The position numbers were made by a program, and so were the translations under genes. This document shows positions 43,540-55,329 of a stretch of 64,000 nucleotides of DNA, in pieces. The first letter of the stretch is position 1. Every line of letters begins with the position of its first letter. The stretch comes from Liriodendron chinense (taxonomy: Eukaryota; Streptophyta; Magnoliopsida; Magnoliales; Magnoliaceae). The stretch spans positions 1,860,001-1,924,000 of the forward strand of contig PVNU02000868.1 of NCBI GenBank assembly GCA_003013855.2. Direction: 5' to 3'. The notes under the pieces were generated by a model, which saw only the letters and a list, made by a program, of their open reading frames with translations, had not been told where the DNA came from and made no database searches.

Positions 43540-46500
43540 TCAGGCTCGTGATACTCGAATAAATCCGCTATGTTGAATGTCTGAGAGATCTTGAACTCTT
43601 CAGGAAGGTTGTCCATTTAGGCATTGTCATTCAACTTCCTGAGGATGGGTACCGGACCAATCTTCTTGTGTTTTAGCTTGTTGTCGGTATCTGTAGGGAA
43701 CTATTCCTTGAATAGGTGGAGCTATCACTTGGTCTCCAACCTCGAATACTGGACGACGATGTTTATCGGCATCTCGCTTGTACTTCTCATTTGTCTCTAC
43801 AAGCTTGGCTCGAACTTCTTCATGTAACTCCATAATCTTCGTAAGCCATATTTTCTGCAGCAATACTCATGCCCGGAACCTTTGGCAATAGCATCAAATC
43901 TAACGTGCGACGGGGTACTCGTCCATAGACGACCTGAAACGGAGACTTTCAAGTGGATTAGTTCACCATGTTGTTGGATGCGAACTCAGCTTGAGACAAG
44001 GCCAAGTCCCATTGCATTGGCTTGTCCTCGGAGATACACCAGATGAGATTACTAGACGTCTTATTCACAACCTCATTTTGTCTGTCAGCTTGTGGATGAT
44101 ATGCGCTACTAAACTGAAGTTGGGTCCTGAATCGACTCCACAAAGTCCACTAAAAGTGACTAACAAACTTTGTATTACGGTCCAATGTAATGATCTTGGG
44201 AATGCTGTGTAACTTCACAATCTCTCTGAAGAAGAGGTTGACTATATCCATTGCATCATAGGTCTTCTTCCACGCGATGAAGTGAACCATCTTTAAGAAA
44301 GGATTTACCACCATGAACACAGAGTTCATGCCACGTTGTATTCATGGGAGACCCAAGATGAAGTCCATAGAAATATCCACCCAAGGGCCTTTAGGAACTG
44401 GCAATGGGATATATAGTCTCGTGTTTCGTGATTGACCCTTGAAAGTTTGGCATACGCGGCACCGCTGAACCATCATTCTAATGTCCTGACCTAGGTGAGG
44501 CCAATAATAACACTCCTCCACCAGAGCCTTCTTCTTGTCACGTCCTAAGTGACCCCCAAGTCCACCACTATGGAGTTCAAGTATGATCTTCTCACATAAC
44601 AAGTATTGCGGGATGCACAATCAATTCTTATAGAACGGGAACCTGTCTTAAATATGAAAATCACCCGGGTGGCATTCCTTGCTCCGGAGCCACGTGTCCT
44701 TGAACTCATCATCTTCGACATATAATTCTTTAAGGCGGTAAAAACTGACAACCTCAGCACTCATAGTGACGAGAAGAGAGGCTCTGCAATTTAATGCACA
44801 TCAACCACTTTATTTTGTTGGCCCGACTTGTGTTTTAACATGAACGTGAATTCTTACAAAAATGGAATCCACCTAGCATGCACATGACTAACATTAGTCT
44901 GACTATTGATAAATTTTAGGGCTTGATGGTCTGTATATAAAACAAACTCCCTCTGAATGAGGTAGTGTCGCCAATGTCGAAGAGCTTGTACCACAATGTA
45001 CAACTCGATCCCATATATGGACCACTTCTTCCTTGCCTCACTGAGCTTTTCACTATAAAAGGCTACTGGCTTGCCCTCTTGTGATAACACAACACCAATG
45101 CCTACATAGGATGCGTCACAGTCTACCTTAAAAACCTTATCGAAGTTTGGCAACACTAAGACCAGAGTAGACGATAATTTGTGCTTGATCTCTGTAAATC
45201 TTCTGTCAACTTACTCCCATCCACTGAAACTGTCACTTCTTCATGCAATCTGTGATCGGTGAGACTATGGTGTTGAAGTTTCTGACAAAACGGTGATAGA
45301 AAGTGCCAACCCATGAAAACTGCATACCTCATGGATATTGGTCGAAGTAGGCTATTCACGTATAACTTTGACCTGTATTCATCAACTCGAATTCTCGTTG
45401 ACGACACTACAAACCCTAGAAACAAGAGATGGTCTGTCAGGAAACTGCACTTCTTCAAATTCAGATACAATTTGTTATTCGACAACACTTGGAGAACCTG
45501 CCTGAGATGCTCAACATGTTCCGATTCATCCTGACTGTATGTTAAAATGTCGTTGAAGTACACCACGATAAACTTGCCTATGAACAACTTCAAAATTTGG
45601 TTCATGAGGCGCATGGAGGTACTTGGGACATTTGATAAACTGAAGGGCATGATGAGCCACTCATATAGCCCCTCCTTGGTTTTAAACGCAGTATTCCATT
45701 TGTTATCGGGTCAGATTCAGATTTGATGGTACCCGCTACGTAAGTTTAGCTTGGAAAACACCTTGGATCCTTCCAACATATCAAACATGTCATCCAACTG
45801 GGGTATGAGAAATCTGTACTTGACGGTGATTTTGTTGATCACCCGGCTATCAACACACATTTGCCAACTACCATCCTTCTTTGACGTCAATTGGTTAGCA
45901 CTGCACAAGGATTCATGCTCTCTCTCAATAGTTCTTTTTTCAGCAAATCTTCCCCTTACCCTTGGAGAATTTCACTCTCTTTCGGGCTCAATCGGAAACG
46001 TGATCTATTTGTCAAACTAGCCCTAGGGATGAGATCAATGTGGTGCTGAATATCTATCATCAGAGGTAGACCATGGGGAAGGTCTTCAGGGCAGACTTTT
46101 CAAAATTCATTCAGCAAAGGTCGAAGATTTTGAGGAATAATCGTGCCCCATGGATCATTGCCCTTGACAACCATAGCATAGATCTCCTCGGTTTCTCTTG
46201 ATTCTTTCACAAACTCTCTTATGGAAATGAGAGAACTCTCTTCCACTTTGGAGGTCTTGGGGCGGCTCTCCAGTGCCATAGGATCTAGGGCTCTTTTTCA
46301 CCCATCCTTGACAGATAAATATGTATTGTCTCGTCCTTGATGGGTGGTATCTTGGTTCGACTATCACGGTCGACCGAGGAGTATGTGACATGCCTCCATG
46401 TCTACTACATCACATCACACTTCATCTCTATAGGTCCTACCAAATGGAGAATGAAATTAAACATTGTTCGGTTACCTTGGTGTCACTAACCTTCTTAATC

Positions 46501-47959
46501 TAACCGATGGAGTACGGGGATGGATGCTTTGTTGTCGATAATCAGAGCTTATCTATCATAACCTTGAACACTATGTTCTCACTGCTCTTGCTATCAATGA
46601 TGACGTCGCAAACCTTCCCGTTCACTATGCAACATACACGGAAGATGTTGTGGCGCTAAGGATGCACTTCTTTCCTTGGAGTATAACATAACCGTCTCAC
46701 GACTAAGGACTTACTACGGTCCCCAGCCAACCAGTCATCCCATCTGCTTCTTTCTTAACGAACTGATCGAGCTCTCCTTCCGCATACTCTTCCTCCACTT
46801 CCCCCTCATTAGTGGCCAGATTGGTGGTGGGGCGTTGAGTATTAGACAAGTGGCCCGGTTGACCACAACAAAAACAATTGTTCGACCTAGGCTAAGCATA
46901 CAAATTCGACACTCGACTTGGACTCACTGTCGTAGGGATAACCCTTTGTGGTTGGAATAGATCGCTCCCCTCATCACAACTCGCAATCGGTGGGGGTTGA
47001 GCACGCCCACCAATGGATTCTTTTTCCTTGGACAAGGTTGTATCTTGAGCGGTCCCATTGTAGAGACATGGGTCGACAGGTAGGGGTGCGTAGGAACTCT
47101 AGCGAGTTGGGTTCTATGCGATTAGCTAGCTGCACCGCCTCTTCCACAGTCTAGACTGGAAGAAGTTGCATATGGTCCTGGATAGTGGTCGTTATTCCGC
47201 TTATGAAACTCATAGCCTTCTGAGAATCTGTCTTTGATAGATTGTTATGCGTCGCTAGTTTGTTCAACTTGGTTGCATACTCATCAAAGTTCGGTTTTCT
47301 TATTTGCAATTCTGGTATTGCTGGAATAATACTTGCTCGTAATCTTGGGGTAGAAATCGTGATCGAAGAAGTCACCTTATCCATGGCCATGATTGGATGG
47401 GCAACTTGTTCTATCAGGTTCGGGTGAGCTGTAAATGCTCCCACAAAGTGAAGGCTCTCGACTTAAATTTATATGCCACCAACTTCACCTTCTTGTCCTT
47501 TGGCACATCCATGTAATCAAAGAAGTTCTCGACTTCTGCCCACCAATCTAGAAATTCTTCGATGCGTAATAAACCATTAAACGAAGGAAGTTCAGCCTTA
47601 CCTTTATAATATCTTTCCGTGCTGCCCACACGATTGTTTTTTTGTGTGGGTTGCTGAACAAGAAGGACCTCGACGTCCTCATCGCTACCATCAAAGTCTT
47701 CTGGAGTAGCCCCACGATTCGCCACTAGAAGTGCTTGATGGAACACCAAATTGTTCCGCATAGTGATAACCGGCGGTCGTGCATCGCCTTGGGCTTGTTG
47801 TGGAGCCAACAATGTCGTGATCCAATAAAGAGTTGCTTGCAATCCTTGCATAGACAACTTGTTTGATCGTTGGAAAGCATCAATCTTCTCTGTAAGATAC
47901 TGGTTGGGTCCCCTGAGCACCATAGCGGGATTGTTGTCATGACCGTCACTAAAAGCCAT
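43540..47959 (-). pseudogene. Ty3/gypsy gag-pol, frameshifted
   Basis: Gag from ATG 47959 (MAFSDGHDNNPAM), with the core ELPSFNGLLRIEEFLDWWAE (47414-47620) and its continuation at 47151-47444. CCHC knuckle NNCFCCGQPGHLSN at about 46840-46875, with the last Cys lost. Retropepsin CIVNGKVCDVIIDSKSSENI (about 46575-46640) has Lys where the active-site Gly of DSG is expected. RT at 45156-45908 includes YFNDIL where YxDD is expected, so one catalytic Asp is Asn. RNase H at 44854-45156 has KVDCDASYVGIGVVLSQEGK and YTDHQAL. Integrase zinc finger at about 44420-44560 has HLGRDKK...CRVCQ; core at 43958-44143; C-terminal part at 43540-43863. Domain order RT-RH-IN is gypsy. Confidence 0.9.
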
Positions 47960-47978
47960 CTTCTTGATATTGTTCCTC

Positions 47979-47990
47979 ACTCTGATAGCA
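47979..47990 (-). promoter_or_regulatory. Primer-binding site of gypsy element
   Basis: Minus strand TGCTATCAGAGT, one or two changes from the tRNA-iMet complement TGGTATCAGAGC. It fixes the inner border of the right, correctly oriented LTR. Confidence 0.75.
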
Positions 47991-47993
47991 ACT

Positions 47994-48640
47994 TGGCGTA
48001 GCGTAGACAGGGTAGGATTGATCACCATCTCTCTCACTAGGATAACTACTCTGAATCCATGGAGCTTTCGAGAATCCTTGACTGGACTTCTTCGAATCCT
48101 CGAAGGAACAACTCAAATCCAAGAGTAATAGAGAAAGAACTCTAGAAATTTTATTATTAAAAAAGTTTATATAGTTTAGGTATTCTAAAAGAAACTCTAA
48201 TTTGGGTAAATTAAGAATCCTAAACGAAAATGAAAACAAAATTTCAAAAATAGAATTTTCGGGCTTGAGACTGCACACTCGATTGATCGGTCACTAGGGG
48301 TCAGTGACTGATCGCTGATGAGCGGCGACTGGTCGTCGATCTTGGGCTATTGGTCACAATGGACCCTCAAAAGTCCAGAGAGAAAAGGCTCTCTAAGGCT
48401 AATTTGCAACCGATCGTAACCCTAGATCAACCAGTTACAAATGGCTCGAAATAGTCTAGAGACTTGGATTGGATTTTGGCTATTTGCGATCGGTCTCCTG
48501 CGAAATTCGACTAGTCGCCTAATGGCGTGCGATTGGTCGCCAATGGCTATTGACTAGTCAATTTTCTGCTTTTTGAACATTTGCTTCTCTCCTTGCTTTG
48601 GTCGATTAGACACATGTACTCTTCAGCGATCCTCTTTATA
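47994..48640 (-). repeat. 5' LTR of gypsy element
   Basis: Correctly placed upstream of the primer site and gag in minus orientation. It carries the same GACCGGTCG-like motifs as the left end. The outer border, near CTTCAGCGATCCTCTTTATA, adjoins a MITE fragment. Confidence 0.8.
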
Positions 48641-48644
48641 TCAG

Positions 48645-48995
48645 GATGTTGCCTTATCCATTTCACCAGCCCATTTTAGAAAGTGGTCCCAAATAAAACT
48701 AAGCATATCCAAATCTTGGATGGACTACACCACAGGAAATAGTGTTGCTTGAGTGACTCACCATTAAAAATTCTAAAGGGCCCATTGTAAGGTATTGGTA
48801 AGCTTGATCCAAAACTTTTGTAGCCCACATAAAGTTTTTAATAATCATTCATCACTGTTTCTAGTGGTATGGTCCACCTGAGATTTGGTTCTTCTTAAAG
48901 TTTGGGATCTCATCTTAAAATGAGATAGAAAAAGACGGACATTATACATCAAGGTGGGCCCCATGCAATTAGGGGAGTTACCTGGTAACAACGAA
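48645..48995. mobile_element. Foldback MITE, left terminus lost ('GTTACC' type)
   Basis: TTTAGAAAGTGGTCCCAAAT, inner arms, and on the right CATCAAGGTGGGCCCCATGC followed by GGGGAGTTACCTGGTAACAA. The left outer module is replaced by the gypsy LTR border. Confidence 0.6.
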
Positions 48996-49009
48996 TCTGC
49001 TCGGGTCGG

Positions 49010-49140
49010 CACTAGAGTTGTCAATGGGCTGGGCTTGAGCCTGCCAAATTCAGAATTTTGAATAAGCCCAGCTCAAAACAGTTCAAAATCTGGGCTAAGA
49101 CCAACCCCAGGCCTGGCCTGTTGATAGCCTTAGTTTCCAC
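49010..49140. repeat. Dispersed-repeat fragment (GTTGTCAATGGGCTGGGCTT)
   Basis: The motif and its echo AATAAGCCCAGCTCAAAACA suggest a diverged fragment of the common plant hAT-type MITE that begins with TGTCAATGGGCCGGGC. This assignment is from memory of the motif only. Confidence 0.35.
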
Positions 49141-49204
49141 AGGTAGATGGCCCTTGCACCAAAATCGCAATTACTACAGCAACATAATTTGCCAGAGACA
49201 CATG

Positions 49205-49345
49205 GATCCATAACAGAAGTGGTAGACTGAGTGAAGATAACCTCGTGTCAACACTGAGGTCTTGGTATTGATTCCCAAGTGGGGGTGGCTAACATTGCAG
49301 TGTGATTAACAGTGGGATGTGTACTAACAAAAAAAATGCTAGTCT
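49205..49345 (+). mobile_element. SINE-like sequence
   Basis: AGTGGTAGACTGAGTGAAGA resembles the A-box region of tRNA-derived SINEs and GGTATTGATTCCCAAGTGGG the B box and its context. The 3' part ends GGGATGTGTACTAAC. The poly-A side and TSD are unclear. Confidence 0.45.
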
Positions 49346-49349
49346 TACA

Positions 49350-49800
49350 GGAAAACTTGTCGCACGCATGTAGAAAAATATCCATATACGTTGATGAAGA
49401 AAGTTTATGCAAGATCCAAGACATTAGGAAAGAAGGACTGACATAGGATTCCATGGAAAAAAAAAAGAAATTCAAAATTATATTATTAAAAAATGTTTAG
49501 AATTTTCAATTATATCACTTACAAAGAAAAATAAAAAATCAAAACCCTAATTACGAATTCTAATTCAATTAAACTAGAATTTATCTTTAACAGTAAATTT
49601 TACTAAAAATAGAAAGTTCTAATTTAACCTTGGTGGATGACTCCTAGCATGATTAGAAACAATTTTTAAAAAGACTATATACTCTAAAGATCTAAAAGAA
49701 AGGAGGTATGTCCAAGTTAAAATTTACTAAAAATAATAAGCTTTTTTTTTAATTGCAATTTTGAATTGGAAGGGAGTGTTTCCTCGTAAAATGGACTAAA
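49350..49800. other. No recognisable gene
   Basis: AT-rich, apparently non-coding; nothing identified. Confidence 0.4.
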
Positions 49801-49818
49801 CTCGCTTTACAAGGTAAG

Positions 49819-50271
49819 TTGATTGCGGATGGAATGTTACAGTCAAAATTCTTATATCGTGCGTTCTATAATGATATTTGGATAAAAAATTATGGCCAAT
49901 TTACAATTCATACTTCGAACAATAATTTCTCTTTGCCTGAAATGAATTTCTTCGATCCGGACGTGCTTAGAACTCAATTACGTGATGCCCTATGTAGAAC
50001 TGGCTTGGATCTAACGGACTATGTCTACCTCTGTTCAAGCTTCTTTTGGTTTAGCTGTGCCAAGAATAGGTGTGGCGGGCTATACATCAAGGACCCACCA
50101 TGCATGCTTGGTGCCCCAAGATCATCATTTTGGCCTAATGATGGCCTTATTTGCACGAAAGAACAGTGCCAATGTTTCATTCCTTGGGTCACGAAGATGT
50201 ATTTGGAAATTGTATCCAGCAGAGATATACTGAAAATTTATGGGGTAATCTATATACTTTGGTTTTACTAA
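49819..50271 (+). CDS. Unrecognised open reading frame, 150 codons
   Basis: The frame reads MIADGMLQSKFLYRAFYNDI, then WIKNYGQFTIHTSNNNFSL and MNFFDPDVLRTQLRDALCRT before a Cys/Ser-rich C-terminus. Upstream it is still open to about 49795. Its first 90 codons have protein-like texture; an overlapping frame (50021-50233) starts MSTSVQASFGLAVPRIGVAG, so a frameshift near 50010 may join two parts of one former gene. No domain recognised. It lies in a transposon-rich stretch with no promoter evidence and could be a relic of a host gene or of a transposon. Confidence 0.3.
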   Translation: MIADGMLQSKFLYRAFYNDIWIKNYGQFTIHTSNNNFSLPEMNFFDPDVLRTQLRDALCRTGLDLTDYVYLCSSFFWFSCAKNRCGGLYIKDPPCMLGAPRSSFWPNDGLICTKEQCQCFIPWVTKMYLEIVSSRDILKIYGVIYILWFY

Positions 50272-50279
50272 ACTAGTAC

Positions 50280-50735
50280 CGACATCCCTCTTTAATAAAA
50301 TAAATGTTCTGATTTTTATAAATTGGTACCCAATTGATTAGTTTTTGTATTTTAGATACTTTTTTTATTGACTTTGCAATAAGGTACCTTCATTTTTTTA
50401 TGGGACTCTATTTTTATGGGATTTTGACTGTACAAGCCCCCTAGTACGGAGAAATGCCCCGCCTATTTGTGCTTTAAACTAATTTCTCAACTGCCCCCTT
50501 ACCCTTTTTGCAGTTTTCTTTGGATGAAAATACCCTTACTTTGGATCTTGCACTGGTACGAGATTTGAGCGAAGAAGAAGCTATGTAGCCTTCTATCCCG
50601 AGGCAGTGATGTGTATGTGGGTTGTCATTGGGTTCATTTCAAAGTAGATCCAATTTGTTCATTTTCTTTGTAGCCTCTTGTTTATATGAGAAGATGGTAA
50701 CATGACGCTGACCTGATCTACATGTGGCCCACAAT
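50280..50735. other. Non-coding; possible MULE-terminus-like segment
   Basis: The part around 50430-50540 (GCCCCCTAGTACGGAGAAAT, GGATGAAAATACCCTTA) is reminiscent of the 'AAATGCCC' TIR of the MITE at 33397-33986. No inverted partner was found. Confidence 0.3.
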
Positions 50736-50739
50736 AGCT

Positions 50740-50915
50740 GATAAACGATAATGGTGACCGTTCCATATAATATATTTTCTTGTGTTGTGGTCCATATGAG
50801 TGGTGGATGTTGATTATTCTTTCATCAATAGCCTAAAATGAAATCCCAAGGATAATGGATTGAGTGGATTCCACTCATAAGTGATGGTGGGCCCCATAAA
50901 AGGGTGTACGAATGC
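50740..50915. mobile_element. MITE right arm fragment
   Basis: TTGTGGTCCATATGAGTGGT, GCCTAAAATGAAATCCCAAG, GATTGAGTGGATTCC and GTGATGGTGGGCCCCAT, in family order. Confidence 0.55.
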
Positions 50916-51399
50916 TCTTAGAAGGGGTCAAACCTTGCATTTTCAATATTCAAATTATGGATAAAGCCTTTATTCCTCCTTGAAAAATAAGCTAGTGGGA
51001 CCCACCCCCCCCTCTCCGGCGTCTCTCTTCGACGTTATTTGAAGCAAACTTCTCGTATTCTACGTTCTTTCAAACTTCTCTCATTTGAAGCTTCGTCCAT
51101 GATTAAGTTTTCCGACGAAGTGGTACTCGGCCTTCACATTGAGGGTACACGTCATTTATACATTCTTCATTCTTTCAAAACTTAAAGATTTAGTCATTAT
51201 CGAACGTATATTTGAAGAAGGTGGGATTGTAGTGTGCTATGTAGGGTATAACTTAAAGATATCTTTCAGGTACAACTTACCATATGTGAAGGAGGTGGGA
51301 TTGTAGTGTGCTATGTCAGCATTGATCATCAAAATATGATGGGTTGTGGTTATCATATGGTAAGGGTTGATGTCATCACGTACTAATGTTCGATATTGA

Positions 51400-51725
51400 C
51401 AGTCACCCTAAAATGGGTCGAGATTGTTAGATGCGTCAAGATTGACATCCACAAAGGGTCGAGATTTTCAGTATGGAATATTTCAACCTTGACCAATCAT
51501 ACTTGACAATCTTGATCCTTAGTAGATGACAATCTCGACTAATCACACTTGACAATCTCGATCCTTAGTGGATGACAGCACTGACCCCTCACACTTGACA
51601 ATCTCGATCCTTAGTGGATGACAATCTCGACCCCTCACACTTGATAAACTTGACCCTTACTGGATGACGATCTTAATCCTTCTCATTTGACCCTTACTGA
51701 ATGACTATCTCAACACTTATGAAAA
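51400..51725. repeat. Short-period repeat array, left of the MULE transposase
   Basis: Irregular tandem units built on GACAATCTCGA(C/T)CC and TTAGTGGAT or CTCACACTT, about 20-28 bp each, roughly a dozen copies. The same motif recurs in the same orientation at 54600-55160. Confidence 0.85.
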
Positions 51726-51800
51726 ATTAACCCAAATAATAATATAGTTCTCTCTATTTTTTTATTTTTTTTTTTGCAGATTAACCAAAATTGTGAGGTC

Positions 51801-54490
51801 ATGGGACGCCACCCATCCTATGCTATTATGATAGTAGATGGTGTATATGAGAAGGGAAGTTTCTCGTACACGAGTGGAGACTCAAAAGATATTGTTGTAA
51901 TAGAATATATTACGTACTAGAAGCTCCTAAATAAAATGTATCAGATTATAAAGATAACGCCGGATGAATGTGATTTGAGAATCAATGTTGTGTATGGTGA
52001 GGCAGTGCATAGGATTACACCTTCCACATGTGATCAAAGATGATGAAGATCTTCTTACATTTCTGCTTTTCTGCGAATAAAGTCTATCATCTCAGATACC
52101 ATTGTGTATAGAGAAAATTAGGCATATGTCATTTGTGCAAGCAAAGAATAAATCCGTTTGTGAATTCGCGACAGTAGGGTTGAACGAACAACAACCATTA
52201 GTGGATCTTGAAATTAATGTTGGACCGGTTAGTGAGGAAGTTTTAGATATTCATTGTCCTTCTTTAATACATGTGACAACCGAAGAAGTGACGATTGTTG
52301 TACACTGTCGTTTAAGTTACTGGGTAATAAGTACAATACAAAAAATCTCAGCTCTCTGACCAACGTTTATTGACAGGATGGAAGAGTCGACGACTATGAC
52401 ATGTGCGAGTACGATACAAATATTTCTAACCCTTCAAGTAATGATCCTTGCAGAGTCGATGATTGCGATGTCCCCATCACCTCATCAAATGTTATGCCTG
52501 TTAATCCATTGGTTCAGTCCCCGCCATCATCTATTAACCTAAATTTAAGTTTATCAGTCAATGAATAATACCGAGACAGTCCTGGATCATTAACTCAACT
52601 GATACAAACTTCAGTGAATAGTCTAGATCATCTAGCCGATATCATTTTACTAAGTATATATATAGCCGATGCAACTTTTGTTAATGTAAAAAATCAAGGA
52701 TATGTGGATCTAGTGGATAACCTCAATGAAATAGTGGTCGTACAAATTTTTAAGGACAAATACCATCTACAGATTTTTCTATGCAAATACGCGATGCTCC
52801 ACAAATTTGAATATAAGGTCCTTAAATCAAATAAGCGGAAATTTACCATCAGATGCTTCTCAGACACTTGTAGTTGGAGGATGCATGCATCAGTAGCAGA
52901 CAGTATGGGGATGTTCAAAATAAATACATACAAACCTAATCATATGTGTAGCATGTCCTTCGAGCTGACAAGACATTGCGGAGTAACTATTGCTGATGAT
53001 GGAGAGGATACTGTAATTTCGAAAGGAAAATGGAAGAGATCATCAACAAGCCAAGAGTCTAATAAGTAGTAAATTCGGTGTTAGCCACATAAGCGCGAGG
53101 CTAACTTGCAGGCTAAAGGAAATTTAGCATTGAATGTATGAGGCATACGAGATTGAAATCAGTTATAAGAAAGCATGGAAAGGCAAAAAAATTACAGTGG
53201 AAGAAGTAATGGGATCTTACGATGAGTCTTATAATGAGATTCCAATGTATCTCTACAAGCTGACTAAGGAAAATATAGAAACTATAATGGCGTTACAGGT
53301 GAACAAAGAAACTAACAATTTCGAAAGATGCTTCATCGTAATTGAATGATGCATCCGAAGCTTCTAGCTGCTGCTTAAAAGGGTGTTATGTGTTAATGTG
53401 GCACATTTAACAAGAAGGTACAATGGTGTTATCTTCATTGCTATGACAATGGATGACAATAATTACGTCCTTCTAGTAGCATACGAGATTGGAGAATCAG
53501 AGAACAATAGCAGTTGGTGATGGTTCCTCCAAAATTTACGCAACGCAATCAGGATCTTTCCAGGTCTTATTATTCTATTAAATCGACACAAATGATTTGT
53601 TAGTAAAGTCTCAACCATCTTCTCTTATGCAACCCATGATTTTTGTACACACCATATTTTGGAAAACATGAAAAAGGAATGTTTAGACAATTCAGCGAGG
53701 GATTACTTTTGGAGTGTGGTTAAGATGCTCAGGACATCAACTTATTGAAAAATGATACAATGCATTCAATTAGCGAATTTCACCGCATATCGATTTCTTA
53801 GTGGTATAGATAAGGAAAGATGGGCATTTACATTCTTTTTCGCCAAACGATATAACGTTGAAACCATGAATATCGTTGAGAGCATGAATGCACTTTTCGT
53901 TGAAGCATGAGAATACCCCATGACTAAACTTCTCGAGAAAGTAATGACTAAAATCCAATAGTTCTTCCTCTGTAGAAGAGATGAGGCTTCGACTTGCAAA
54001 TGACCATTGACTCCTTGGCCTGAAAAAAGACTGAACGAACTTTATCGTTCAGAAGTGCCAAAGGCACAATGTACAACGATATCTGTGGATGAATTCTAAG
54101 TGAGATCGAATGACATTATTGACGTAGTTCGGCTAAGAGATTGGAGGTGTACTTGTGGTGAATTTAGTCATTTGATGTTACTTTATATGCGGGTATTTGC
54201 GGCTTGTGATAAGTATCAACTCAATATTTATAACTACTGTTCTCCTTTCTACACAAAAGACTTTTACTGAAGAATGTACCAAGAGTCGGTCTATCCAGTA
54301 GCTGACAAGAATGAAGTAAAAGTAATGTGCAAGAAGATGGAACCCCCACAAAAGAGAAGATTTACGGGAAGATGAAAGAAGACTCTAATTACATTTCAAG
54401 GTGAAGATATGCCAACAGTTAAATGCTTAAAATGCAAGTGAACATGTTATAATCGGCGTCAATGCACCTTCATCCCTGTAGCCTGACATG
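51801..54490 (+). pseudogene. MuDR-like MULE transposase, pseudogenised
   Basis: Pieces in transposase order. N-terminal PB1-like region from ATG 51801 (MGRHPSYAIMIVDGVYEKGS). MuDR DNA-binding/zinc region at 52614-53069, with KYHLQIFLCKYAMLHKFEYK and RKFTIRCFSDTCSWRMHAS. MULE core at 53360-54000: VNVAHLTRRYNGVIF (first catalytic Asp now Asn), then LLNRHK followed by a stop (second motif DRHKG damaged), CTHHILENMKKE and NIVESMNALF. A SWIM-type finger at about 54150-54210 reads CTCGEFSHLM, but the later Cys/His positions read Tyr and Arg. A terminal CLKCK...RRQC knuckle lies near 54425-54470. Several stops and frameshifts. The family acts in the nucleus on its TIRs; no TIR pair could be found for this copy. 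Confidence 0.85.
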
Positions 54491-54599
54491 AATTTATTTT
54501 TATTTTTGTATTCCGCATTTTTTGAGACCGTAGGTAATTGTGACCCTCTTATGATTCTTGCATGCCTATATAAGTATAAACTATACTTTATGATTCATT

Positions 54600-55160
54600 G
54601 ACAATGGTTGGATCTTAATGACGGGACTGACAATCTTGACCCTTATCTGCCAACATGGATCTTAATGATTAGACTGTCAATCTTGACCCCTTGTGGATGA
54701 CCATATCGACCTTTTGTGGATTATAATCTCGACCCTTATCTGTAACAAGGATATTTAATGATTGGATTGCTAATCTTAACCTAGATTTGGGTCCTTAATT
54801 ATTGGATTGCCAACCTCAATATGGATCTGGGTCCTTAATAACATCAATCTAGGTCCTTAAATGTTTGGACTATTAATCTCGACCCTGATATGCCTGCATA
54901 GATCTGGGTCTTGAAATGTTTGGACTGTTAATCTTGACCCTTTATGGATGACAAACTCGACTCTGATATGCCTGCATGGATCTGAGTCCTTGAATGTTTG
55001 GACTGTCTATCTTGACCCTTTGTGGATGTTAATCTCAACCCTTTATGGATGACAATCTCGACCCTGATCTGCATTAATAGGGACCTGGGTCCTTAATGAT
55101 TGGACTATCAATCTTGACCCTTTGTGTATGTCAATCTCGACCCTTCATGGATGATATCAT
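54600..55160. repeat. Short-period repeat array, right of the MULE transposase
   Basis: Units such as GACAATCTTGACCCTTAT, TGGATCTGGGTCCTTAAT and TTGGACTGTTAATCTCGA, in direct orientation relative to the left array. Longer, less regular and interspersed with TATGCCTGCAT units. Confidence 0.85.
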
Positions 55161-55329
55161 CCTGGGAATATTTATCCTAGAGACATTCATCAACATCATA
55201 AAATCATCATACATATCATTCCTACCTAAAATAATCTTACATATCGTACACTATATATTCATTAAATTATCAATCGCAAATCATACAATTAATATTCAAG
55301 TTACAAACATGTAAATCATTTTTTTGTTT

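Noticed and set aside
49819..50271. Organelle-derived insertion
   Set aside because: The texture first suggested plastid DNA, but I could match no plastid or mitochondrial protein to it, so I do not claim transfer.
51400..51725. CRISPR-like repeat-spacer array
   Set aside because: Units vary in length and sequence, spacers are not unique, and the context is a plant transposon.
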